Below, one piece after another: positions 16,329 to 23,098 of a stretch of 34,117 nucleotides of DNA (its first letter is position 1; each line of letters begins with the position of its first letter). Source of the DNA: RPQK01 sp041946865 (GTDB lineage: Bacteria; Acidobacteriota; UBA6911; RPQK01); contig JBHGBF010000030.1 in NCBI GenBank assembly GCA_041946865.1, positions 1 through 34,117 of the forward strand, written 5' to 3'. A model generated the notes under the pieces. The model searched no databases. It had not been told where the DNA came from and saw nothing but the letters and a program-made list of their open reading frames with translations. The translations under genes and the position numbers were made by a program.

Positions 16329-16334
16329 TACAAT
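16329..16334 (+). promoter_or_regulatory. -10 box (TACAAT) for thiL
   Basis: TACAAT ends 7 bases before ATG 16342 and only 1 base before ATG 16336. Leaderless transcription therefore favours the second ATG. No -35 or Shine-Dalgarno is evident. Confidence 0.45.
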
Positions 16335-16341
16335 AATGCCC

Positions 16342-17364
16342 ATGGCCAGGAGGGGTGAGCTCGAGCTGATCAGCAGAATCCGCAACCGGAAGCCGCCTGA
16401 CAGCTCTGCAGTCAGGCTGGGCATAGGTGACGACTGTGCCCTCTTGAGCACCACTTCCGGCAGCGAAATGGCCGTTACCACGGACATGCTGGTCGAAGAC
16501 GTCGATTTCAGGCGGGCATGGATGCCTCCTGCCTTCCTGGGCTGGAAATCGCTGGCGGTGTCGCTGAGCGACGTTGCCGCCATGGGAGCCACTCCAACCG
16601 CCTGCCTGCTGGCTCTCGCGCTTCCGCCGGAGTTGACCGGCCGCTATTTCGACGATTTCGTGGAAGGGTTCGTCCAGGCGTGTGACTTCTGGGCGGTGCC
16701 TTTGGCGGGCGGCGATATCTCCTCGAGCTCTAAGGTCTGCATCACGGTGACGGCTTTCGGGACAACGCGCAAGGGCAAGGCGGTTTGTCGTTCCGGCGCC
16801 CGTCCCGGCGACCTCGTCGCCGTGCTGGGCGAGCTCGGGCTATCCCGCCGGGGACTTCAGATTCTTGAAGAAGAACAGCCGGCCATAGCCGGGCAGGTTT
16901 GCAGCGGCGAGGATCTCGAGAAGTGGGCGCAGACACCGGATCGGGCGCGGGCTCTTCGCGCCCATCTTCTGCCGATGCCACACGTAGCCGAGGCCATCTG
17001 GCTTGGCGAAAACGGCCTGGCCCACTCGATGATCGACGTCAGTGATGGGCTGTTGGCCGACCTTCAGCATATACTGGAAGAAAGCGGAGTCGCAGCCGAG
17101 ATCGATGTGGATAGCCTCCAGCCGTTTCAGTTGACCGTCAAACCTCACTTGGATCTTGACCTGGTTCTCAACGGGGGGGAAGATTACTGTCTTCTGCTGA
17201 CCCTGTCGCCGGAACAGTTCGCCGGTGTTAGGAAAAAACGTGCTCCTGATTTTCCGAATATCTTGGCAATCGGGCGCATCCTCGAGGGGCCCCCTTCCAT
17301 ATCCCTTTTAGAGGGCGGAACCCGGAGGTACCCGCAGATCAAAGGATTTGAGCATTTCAGGTGA
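16342..17364 (+). CDS. thiL: Thiamine-monophosphate kinase
   Basis: A 340-residue enzyme that phosphorylates thiamine monophosphate to the diphosphate, the active cofactor used for example by Dxs. It has the ThiL/PurM-like motifs LGIGDDCA, TTDMLVEDVDF, SDVAAMGATP, LAGGDIS, MIDVSDGL and NGGEDY. The start is ATG 16342; ATG 16336 would add two residues and leaves only one base after the -10 box. The stop overlaps the next gene by 4 bases. Length and motif order are normal. Confidence 0.94.
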   Translation: MARRGELELISRIRNRKPPDSSAVRLGIGDDCALLSTTSGSEMAVTTDMLVEDVDFRRAWMPPAFLGWKSLAVSLSDVAAMGATPTACLLALALPPELTGRYFDDFVEGFVQACDFWAVPLAGGDISSSSKVCITVTAFGTTRKGKAVCRSGARPGDLVAVLGELGLSRRGLQILEEEQPAIAGQVCSGEDLEKWAQTPDRARALRAHLLPMPHVAEAIWLGENGLAHSMIDVSDGLLADLQHILEESGVAAEIDVDSLQPFQLTVKPHLDLDLVLNGGEDYCLLLTLSPEQFAGVRKKRAPDFPNILAIGRILEGPPSISLLEGGTRRYPQIKGFEHFR

Positions 17365-17837
17365 GACTCATAAGACGTACCCTTCAGCTACTCGCTTTAA
17401 TTCAGGACAGTCCCCGCCGCACCGCAATGGCTTTTTCGCTCGGGGTCTTTCTGGGGTTTTCGCCCCTGATCGGCATTCATACCGTGCTGGGCCTTTTCCT
17501 GGCTTATGCCCTCCGACTCAGCAAAGTGGGCATTCTGGTTGGCGTTTACATGAATAGCCCCTGGCTGATTGTCCCCTACTACGGCTTCGCCACCTGGTTC
17601 GGCGTGAAGATCACGGGGATGCCCGAGGGGACAGTCCTGCCGCATTTGAGTTTCAGCCGGATTTTCGGCTGGGAGTTCTGGCAGAACCTGCTTGATCAGT
17701 ACCATCTGCTCATCCCGGCGGTAGTCGGATCCACGGTTCTGGCGGTCCTGTTCGCCCTGCTCGCTTATCCAGTCGCTCTGCACGCTCTTCAGAAGCTGAT
17801 GTCCAGCCGGCGCCACACGATGGCAGCAGCGGAATAA
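17361..17837 (+). CDS. DUF2062 family membrane protein
   Basis: A 158-residue inner-membrane protein starting with GTG in a GTGA overlap with thiL. The SPRRTAMAFSLGVFLGFSPLIGIHT stretch and the NSPW turn are typical of DUF2062, and there are about three transmembrane segments (residues 24-45, 55-75 and 118-140). The function of the family is unknown; fusions to glycosyltransferases are known elsewhere. Close coupling to thiL does not itself explain the role. Confidence 0.82.
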   Translation: MRLIRRTLQLLALIQDSPRRTAMAFSLGVFLGFSPLIGIHTVLGLFLAYALRLSKVGILVGVYMNSPWLIVPYYGFATWFGVKITGMPEGTVLPHLSFSRIFGWEFWQNLLDQYHLLIPAVVGSTVLAVLFALLAYPVALHALQKLMSSRRHTMAAAE

Positions 17838-17841
17838 GCCA

Positions 17842-17941
17842 CCAGGCAGGCGTTGACGGAACGTCGCACGTCTTGCGGGCGCTCGCATGCGTCTTACAAA
17901 GCCGTGCTCCAAGACGTGGCCCGGGTGTACTGCCTGCCTGG
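17842..17941. repeat. Nested inverted repeats in the DUF2062/TPR-protease gap
   Basis: Outer arms CCAGGCAGGC (17842-17851) and GCCTGCCTGG (17932-17941) enclose inner arms CACGTCTTG (17867-17875) and CAAGACGTG (17910-17918), all perfect. The two levels are colinear, so the 100 bases can fold as one long branched hairpin. It could be a structured RNA, a terminator-like element without T run, or a small repeat element. Confidence 0.6.
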
Positions 17942-18003
17942 ACTTTCGTGAGCGTCTGCCCGAGTGCTAAGATAAGCACTCCCCGACCGGGTTGGGATGG
18001 CTT

Positions 18004-19578
18004 ATGCGCTTTTTAGGCAAACGTCGACGGGGGAGTCAGGTCTGGACTCTCGCCGTCGCCCTCGCTTCAGGTCTCGTTCTGGCGACTGTCCAGGCTCGCG
18101 GATCGGCGCAGGCGGAGACTCCTCCTGCCACCATTGAGAACCTCGCGAATGTGAGTTTCAACGCCGACATACGGGTTTTTGCTGTTATGGCCGCGCTCAA
18201 TGCAGCCGGCTATGACTATGAAACATCCGCTCGGCAGTTGTCGCCGGCTCGCCAGCTGGTCCGGCAGGAAGTCAGAAAGGCAGACCCGAAGCTGCTCGGA
18301 CGCCTGCAATCCTTCTACATCGAGCACCGCCAGAACATGGATGCCGTACGCCAGGCGGCCGCCTTCATATCGCTGGCGTTGTTGATTGAAGGTCCGCCCC
18401 AGTTCCGGCTCGCGGTCAGCAAGAAGGACCTGCCCGAAGACGTGCTGCTGGTGGCAGGCTTCGAGGAGTTGGTTCGAGATCTTTTCCAGCAGATCGATCT
18501 GACCCGCCTCTGGACTGCCTGCCAGCGCTACTATACGGCCGAGTTGGCTGCGTACCGGCCGGTTTTTGTGGACGTGATCCGTCAGACCCTCTCGTATTTC
18601 CGAATCCCTCCCAGGATCGTACTTGACAGGCAGATCGTCGTTATTCCGGAACTGATCGGCCCGTCGCGGCTGGTCAACGCCCGTAACCTGGAGAAGACTT
18701 ACTACATTATTCCCGGGCCGGTGAATCAGCCGGGCGAGAACCGGGAGCAACTCCAGCACGAATACCTTCATTTCCTGCTGGATCCGTTGATCGAGAAGTT
18801 CGGCACGCCTTTGCTCAAGTACGAGAAGCTGCTGGACATGGCTCAGAACCAGCCGCACGTTCGTTCTGAGTACCAGAATCGGTACATGATGGTGGTAGCC
18901 GAATCGCTGGTTGACACCCTTATCCTGCGAATGAACGCGACGGCCGAACCGGATCGCCAGTTGGTGGCGCTCTTCAGGCGCGGTCTGATCTTCTCGCCTT
19001 GCTTCTACCGTGCCCTGGCCGCTTACGAGGCCGACCAGACGCAGACCATGCCAGCCTACGTCGAAACCCTGTTCGCCGGGGTAAACGAGAAGATCATTCG
19101 CGAAGACGAAGCGGCTATCGCCCAATTGGAGAGCAAGTTTTTCGAGCAGGAACAGATCAAGCGACAGGCAGAGCGCGAAGAACAGCAGCGACGGCTGCGA
19201 GCCACTCGCCTCAACACGCTCCTCCTGGACGCACAGCACTCCATGCAGCAGCAACAGTACGAGGCGGCACGGGCAAAGCTCGAGGAAGTGCTGCAGCAGG
19301 ACCCTGAGAGCGCCACTGCTTATTTCTACCTGGCACAGATCGCCTCTCAACAGAAAGATCACGCCGCCGCTTTTAAGCTCTATCAGCGGGCGGACCAGTC
19401 CAAATCGGCACCCCCTGTCATTCATGCCTGGTCGAAGCTCCGGATGGCCCGGTACCTGGCTTCGCAAGGCGATTTCACGCAGGCCCGCGCTTATTTCACC
19501 GAGGTGGCGCAAATGCAGGGCGACCTGGACGGAGCTCCCGAACAGGCCCGAAGCTCGCTGGCCGAGCTGCCCGAATGA
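18004..19578 (+). CDS. Secreted HExxH metallopeptidase-like protein with C-terminal TPR
   Basis: The 524-residue product has a Sec signal (about residues 1-37, ending ARGSAQA). The central part is helical and carries HEYLH (252-256) followed 44 residues later by ESLVD (300-304). HExxH plus ExxxD is the zinc-ligand pattern of gluzincin peptidases, so it is probably an active or former periplasmic protease. A charged, Gln-rich coiled-coil (about residues 375-400) joins to three TPR-like helical pairs (about 400-515). I know no named family that fits all of it. ATG 18004 is chosen over TTG 17992, with no clear Shine-Dalgarno for either. TAAGAT at 17968-17973 may be its -10 box. The next gene, another secreted TPR protein, follows 55 bases later. 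Confidence 0.75.
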   Translation: MRFLGKRRRGSQVWTLAVALASGLVLATVQARGSAQAETPPATIENLANVSFNADIRVFAVMAALNAAGYDYETSARQLSPARQLVRQEVRKADPKLLGRLQSFYIEHRQNMDAVRQAAAFISLALLIEGPPQFRLAVSKKDLPEDVLLVAGFEELVRDLFQQIDLTRLWTACQRYYTAELAAYRPVFVDVIRQTLSYFRIPPRIVLDRQIVVIPELIGPSRLVNARNLEKTYYIIPGPVNQPGENREQLQHEYLHFLLDPLIEKFGTPLLKYEKLLDMAQNQPHVRSEYQNRYMMVVAESLVDTLILRMNATAEPDRQLVALFRRGLIFSPCFYRALAAYEADQTQTMPAYVETLFAGVNEKIIREDEAAIAQLESKFFEQEQIKRQAEREEQQRRLRATRLNTLLLDAQHSMQQQQYEAARAKLEEVLQQDPESATAYFYLAQIASQQKDHAAAFKLYQRADQSKSAPPVIHAWSKLRMARYLASQGDFTQARAYFTEVAQMQGDLDGAPEQARSSLAELPE

Positions 19579-19633
19579 AAGACAGACGATCGACGGTTCC
19601 CTTTATGAATCGTCAATCGACACGGAGGAGACA

Positions 19634-20653
19634 ATGAAAAGTATAGGTTGTGCGGGCCTGCTTCTCGCGCTCAGCCTGCTATGCCCGGTTTGGGCGCAAG
19701 ACCAGCAACAGGCCCCTCAAACGTCACCGCCATCAACGCCGCAGCCCACCACCCAGCAGCAGGAGACCCAGCCGGAGCAGACCACGCCGGCGCCCACCGC
19801 GAAGCCTCCACGGGTGATCGGCCAGCCCCAAACCCAGGAGGAGCTCAACGCCTGGGTGGCCATCGAAAAGGCCGCGACTTTCGAAGAAAAAGGAAAGCTG
19901 GCCGAGGACTTCCTCGTGAAGTACCCGGAAAGCGGGTTGACGCCTTTTGCTCATCAGCTGCTGGCCTTCCGTTACCAGCAGGCCAACAACTTCGACAAAT
20001 TCGCCTTCCACGCCGAGAAGGCTTTGGAGGAATTGCCTCAGAATCCGATCCTTCTTTCGGCCCTATCGGCCGCCTACGCCCAAAAAGGGCAGGCAGACAA
20101 GGCGACCGACCGGGCACAGAAGTGTCTCCAGACCCTGGATCAGATGCCTAAGCCCGCGCAACTCGGAGAAGGCGACTGGATGCTGCAGAAGGACCAGCTT
20201 GCCGCCGACGCCCACTACGCGCTTGGCGTGGCACACGTGACCAAATACCAGCAGGCTCCCGCCCCGGCTGGGCAGACCGACGCCAACCTGACAAAGGCAG
20301 CGGAGGAACTGACAAAAGCCGTGGAGTTGGACCCTTCGCACGATCGCGCCTACTACCACTTGGGCTTCGCTTTTGCCAGGCAAAACAACGGGGAAAAGGC
20401 GATCGAGAGTTACGCGCGGGCCGTTGCTCTGGGAGGAATCGCTCAGAGCCTGGCCCGGGACCAGTTGCAGAGGGTTTACCAGTTTGTGTACAAGAATACT
20501 GACGGCCTGGAGCAGACCATTGCGACCCAAAAGGAGTATGTCCAGAAGCAGGTGGCGGAAAAGCGAGCTCGAGCTCAGAGCCTTCAGCCGCAGACGGCGC
20601 CGCCCGCTCAGCCGGGAACCGGAGGGCAACAGAATCCGCCCCCTCAGCCCTGA
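19634..20653 (+). CDS. Secreted TPR-repeat protein with Gln/Pro-rich linkers
   Basis: A 339-residue protein with a clear signal peptide (MKSIGCAGLLLALSLLCPVWAQ). A low-complexity Gln/Pro/Thr linker (about residues 22-60) precedes helical TPR repeats such as HAEKALEELPQNPILLSALSAAYAQ, AAEELTKAVELDPSHDRAYYHLGFAFARQ and EKAIESYARAVALGG. The C-terminus is again Pro/Gln-rich. TPRs bind partner proteins, so this may be an assembly factor in the periplasm. GGAGGAG (19624-19630) just before ATG 19634 sets the start. rnc follows after 6 bases. Confidence 0.82.
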   Translation: MKSIGCAGLLLALSLLCPVWAQDQQQAPQTSPPSTPQPTTQQQETQPEQTTPAPTAKPPRVIGQPQTQEELNAWVAIEKAATFEEKGKLAEDFLVKYPESGLTPFAHQLLAFRYQQANNFDKFAFHAEKALEELPQNPILLSALSAAYAQKGQADKATDRAQKCLQTLDQMPKPAQLGEGDWMLQKDQLAADAHYALGVAHVTKYQQAPAPAGQTDANLTKAAEELTKAVELDPSHDRAYYHLGFAFARQNNGEKAIESYARAVALGGIAQSLARDQLQRVYQFVYKNTDGLEQTIATQKEYVQKQVAEKRARAQSLQPQTAPPAQPGTGGQQNPPPQP

Positions 20654-20659
20654 TTTTGT

Positions 20660-21514
20660 ATGCGATCCATTCTGGAAACTCTGATCGGCGATTGGGGAGC
20701 GCGGGTCGTCAGAAAACTGAAAGCCGATGCCCCGATCCCGGCGGAGCGGATGGAGAAACTGCGCGAGCTTCAGGAACGCCTCGGATACACGTTTCGCAAT
20801 CCGGCACTCCTGAACGCGGCCCTCACCCACCGGTCCTTCCTTCACGAACAGCACCTTTCCGAGGAAGAGAAGTCGCAGGTCCAGGACTATGAAGCGCTTG
20901 AGTTCCTCGGCGACTCGGTGCTGGGGCTGATCATCAGTGAATACCTGTACCGGAATTACCCGGGGCACTCCGAGGGCGAGCTCTCCAAGATGAAGTCTTT
21001 CCTGGTTTCCACGGCTCATCTCTATAAGCTCTCCAAAAACCTCGGGCTGGGTGAATTCATGCGCCTGAGCCACGGCGAAGAAAAGACCGGGGGGCGAAGT
21101 AAAAGAGCCATTCTCGCCGATCTGGTCGAGAGCCTGACAGCCGCCCTGTACCTGGACGCTGGGCTGGAGAGAGCGCGGCATTTTCTATTGGCGCAGTTCG
21201 ATGTCTCGCTCACACGCCTGGCTGAAAAAGACCTGGAATTTCGAGACAACAAGTCCCAGCTGCAGGAACGCCTGCACCAGCTGGGCTTTGGCGAGCCTGA
21301 ATACAGCGTGGTGAACGAAGCCGGGCCGCCCCACCGGCGGGAGTTCCGGGTGGCTGTCTCGGTCGACGGTCGATCCCTGGCCAGCGCCGTCGGCCGTTCC
21401 AAAAAGGAGGCGCAACAAAGCGCCGCCCGTCTGGCCTTGGACCAACTGGCAGAAGTAGAGGCGGCCCTTCAGCAGCCGGAAGTCGTGGACGACAGGGACG
21501 AAGTGGACAAGTGA
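20660..21514 (+). CDS. rnc: Ribonuclease III
   Basis: A 284-residue endonuclease that cleaves double-stranded RNA in rRNA and mRNA processing. The signature stretch YEALEFLGDSVLG, the catalytic Glu in ADLVESLTAALYLD and a C-terminal double-stranded RNA-binding domain (DNKSQLQERLHQLGFGEPEY to RSKKEAQQSAARLALDQL) are all there. An N-terminal extension of about 30 residues (MRSILETLIGDWGARVVRK) is unusual; ATG 20750 preceded by GGCGGAG is an alternative start giving a more typical 254 residues. The last nine residues (VDDRDEVDK) are encoded by a repeat whose other copy is at 6801-6826. Confidence 0.93.
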   Translation: MRSILETLIGDWGARVVRKLKADAPIPAERMEKLRELQERLGYTFRNPALLNAALTHRSFLHEQHLSEEEKSQVQDYEALEFLGDSVLGLIISEYLYRNYPGHSEGELSKMKSFLVSTAHLYKLSKNLGLGEFMRLSHGEEKTGGRSKRAILADLVESLTAALYLDAGLERARHFLLAQFDVSLTRLAEKDLEFRDNKSQLQERLHQLGFGEPEYSVVNEAGPPHRREFRVAVSVDGRSLASAVGRSKKEAQQSAARLALDQLAEVEAALQQPEVVDDRDEVDK

Positions 21515-21548
21515 GTGTCGGCCTGTCCACTTCGTCCCTGTCGTCCAC
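21485..21548. terminator. 25-bp perfect hairpin between convergent rnc and CPBP genes
   Basis: Arms 21485-21509 and 21524-21548 are exact reverse complements over 25 bases with a 14-base loop. The left arm encodes the end of rnc, and the stem covers the convergent gap. A bidirectional terminator is plausible but no T run follows. The arm sequence is also a dispersed repeat. Confidence 0.55.
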
Positions 21549-21556
21549 TTTGCAGG

Positions 21557-22294
21557 TCACCGATTCCGTATGAAACTCCAGAAGAGCAGCAGGGTCGTGA
21601 TGTCGTAGAGCGCGTGGGCCACAATCGGCGCTGCCAGCCTCCGCCGCCAGGCGTAAAGCAGCCCAAAAATCAGGCCGAGCACCCCGGCTCCAATCGCCTT
21701 GTCCACGCCCTGCACGTAGTGCAGCGCGGCAAACACGGGAGTCCAGATCAAGAGCCCGACCCAGATGCCGCCCAAATCGCGCTCAAAGCGTTTTAGAATG
21801 AACGCCCGCTGAACTTCCTCCTTGAATCCACCCACAAAGACACTGCTGATCAGAAAAAGCGCCAGGTCCTGCCTGGTTCTGATCATCTCCAGCAGGGGAT
21901 TCTTCTCAGAAGCGTACTCCGGCCAGAAGGTATGAAAGAGGCCGCCGATCAGGAAGGTCACCGCGAACAAACCGGGCAGGATCAGCAGGCCGATTCGGGA
22001 GTCGGCATGCCATCGGTCCGACGTCCAGCCCAGGTGCCACCACCCTTCACCCCGAATCCGCAACAGAACCGTCAAAATCAACAGAGTTACAACGGCTTCC
22101 GACCACATGAAGACCGCGAGCTGCCGGGCGCCGGCCATGGGGGAAAGACCGGCCCCCCCGAGGGCAGCCTGGACCATGAGCGATCCGACAAAGGCGACCA
22201 GGACGATTTCGGAAACCGAAGCGAGCCGTTCAATAGTGCGTCCGAAGCCAGTCAGCGGCGAAGGAGGCGGAGGGGGAGCGGGCGACGGTAGCAT
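21557..22294 (-). CDS. CPBP family intramembrane metalloprotease
   Basis: A 245-residue, highly hydrophobic protein of the CAAX-protease/bacteriocin-processing (Abi/CPBP) family. Motif 1 is EEVQR (159-163, EExxxR), motif 2 FAALH (178-182, FxxxH) and motif 3 HALYD (217-221, HxxxD). These provide the active-site glutamates and histidines inside the membrane. About seven transmembrane helices are expected. The substrate is unknown; related proteins process prenylated proteins or act in bacteriocin immunity. It is a single gene, convergent to rnc. Confidence 0.9.
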   Translation of the reverse strand: MLPSPAPPPPPSPLTGFGRTIERLASVSEIVLVAFVGSLMVQAALGGAGLSPMAGARQLAVFMWSEAVVTLLILTVLLRIRGEGWWHLGWTSDRWHADSRIGLLILPGLFAVTFLIGGLFHTFWPEYASEKNPLLEMIRTRQDLALFLISSVFVGGFKEEVQRAFILKRFERDLGGIWVGLLIWTPVFAALHYVQGVDKAIGAGVLGLIFGLLYAWRRRLAAPIVAHALYDITTLLLFWSFIRNR

Positions 22295-22303
22295 GAGTGG
22301 CTC

Positions 22304-22333
22304 ATTGTAGGCCTAAACCGACTGAAACTTCAA
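22304..22333 (-). promoter_or_regulatory. Sigma-70-like promoter for the CPBP gene
   Basis: On the minus strand TTGAAG (22328-22333) and TACAAT (22304-22309) are separated by 18 bases. The box ends 9 bases before the ATG at 22294, so the leader would be only a few bases long and there is no Shine-Dalgarno. Confidence 0.55.
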
Positions 22334-22413
22334 AGCCGCAAACAAAGAAAAGCAAGCAAGTTTTGGGCCTGAAAACCAAGGCGCACTAGGCCTTTTGCCC
22401 GGACAAAAAGCAG

Positions 22414-22442
22414 TTGAACTGGCTTCTTCACTCCAGTAATAT
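22414..22442 (+). promoter_or_regulatory. Strong sigma-70-like promoter of the hyperacidic protein gene
   Basis: TTGAAC (22414-22419) and TAATAT (22437-22442) are spaced by 17 bases. The predicted start is near 22449, immediately before AGGAGGG (22451-22457) and ATG 22461, giving a very short leader of about 11 bases. Confidence 0.65.
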
Positions 22443-22460
22443 GACGCCTCAGGAGGGTCT

Positions 22461-22697
22461 ATGAGTCTTGATGTCCGTTTCGGGGATGACTACGAAGACG
22501 AGGACGATTTTGAGGATTACGATGAGGACGAGGACTTCGAAGACGAGGATCTAGAAGACGAGGATTTTGAAGACGAGGATTTCGAGGACGAGGATTTCGA
22601 GGATTTCGAGGAAGATGAGGACACGGACGATTTTGAGGACGAAGAGGACGAAGACGACGAAGAGGACGAAGACGACGAGAGTGATTACTACCAGTAA
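22461..22697 (+). CDS. 78-residue hyperacidic pentad-repeat protein
   Basis: A small protein with 56 Asp/Glu in 78 residues, a single basic residue (Arg6) and no Lys. Residues 26-46 are a regular pentad: Phe or Leu at positions 26, 31, 36, 41 and 46, each separated by EDED. At the DNA level this is a 15-base tandem repeat (about 22536-22600). The gene has a well-spaced promoter and an AGGAGG ribosome-binding site, so it is likely real and well expressed. I do not recognise a family. Acidic low-complexity proteins of this kind may bind cations or basic proteins, or mimic nucleic acid, but no function can be assigned. Composition is unlike all neighbours. Confidence 0.72.
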   Translation: MSLDVRFGDDYEDEDDFEDYDEDEDFEDEDLEDEDFEDEDFEDEDFEDFEEDEDTDDFEDEEDEDDEEDEDDESDYYQ

Positions 22698-23098
22698 TAA
22701 CCTTTCCACAGACTGATTTCCCTGCCCTCCGCGGGAATTTGTAAAGCCCGACGACATCGGATCTCCACTCCAGCTGAGCGAATAACAGTTGCCGGCTGCC
22801 CCCTGTCCGGTCTTTCTACAGACCTGCACGCCGCGCTTCCACCGCAAGGCCGTTTGTTCGTAGTCTGCCTTCAGTGGCCACGCGTGTGGAAGCGACCTTT
22901 TGGGACTCATTCGGGTGTTCTCCGGGGGCGGCAGACCACATCAAACTGCTGGACATAGTCTCAAACCTAGGCGGAAATTATGTTTACAATCGTGTGTCGG
23001 CCTGTATAATGAAGGTGAGGATTTTCGGGCTTTCAGTCAAGACAGGACGAGTATAACGTCACAGCGGACTTATTCACGTTATTGAGGAGGAGAGAGTT
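22698..23098. other. Gap without a gene before the OmpA-like gene
   Basis: About 400 bases with no credible gene or clear terminator. The only feature I can support is the promoter at 22983-23010. The short frames present have no family resemblance and no ribosome-binding sites. Confidence 0.6.
22983..23010 (+). promoter_or_regulatory. Strong promoter for the OmpA-like gene
   Basis: TTTACA (22983-22988) and a perfect TATAAT (23005-23010) are spaced by 16 bases, with TG just upstream of the -10 box. The expected start near 23017 gives an untranslated leader of about 80 bases ending in a GGAGGAG ribosome-binding site. Confidence 0.65.

Noticed and set aside
18067..19512. 481-residue minus-strand open frame
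   Set aside because: Shadow of the secreted HExxH/TPR gene; it lacks domains and a ribosome-binding site.
20063..21181. 372-residue minus-strand open frame
   Set aside because: It spans the antisense of two well-supported genes (TPR protein and rnc).
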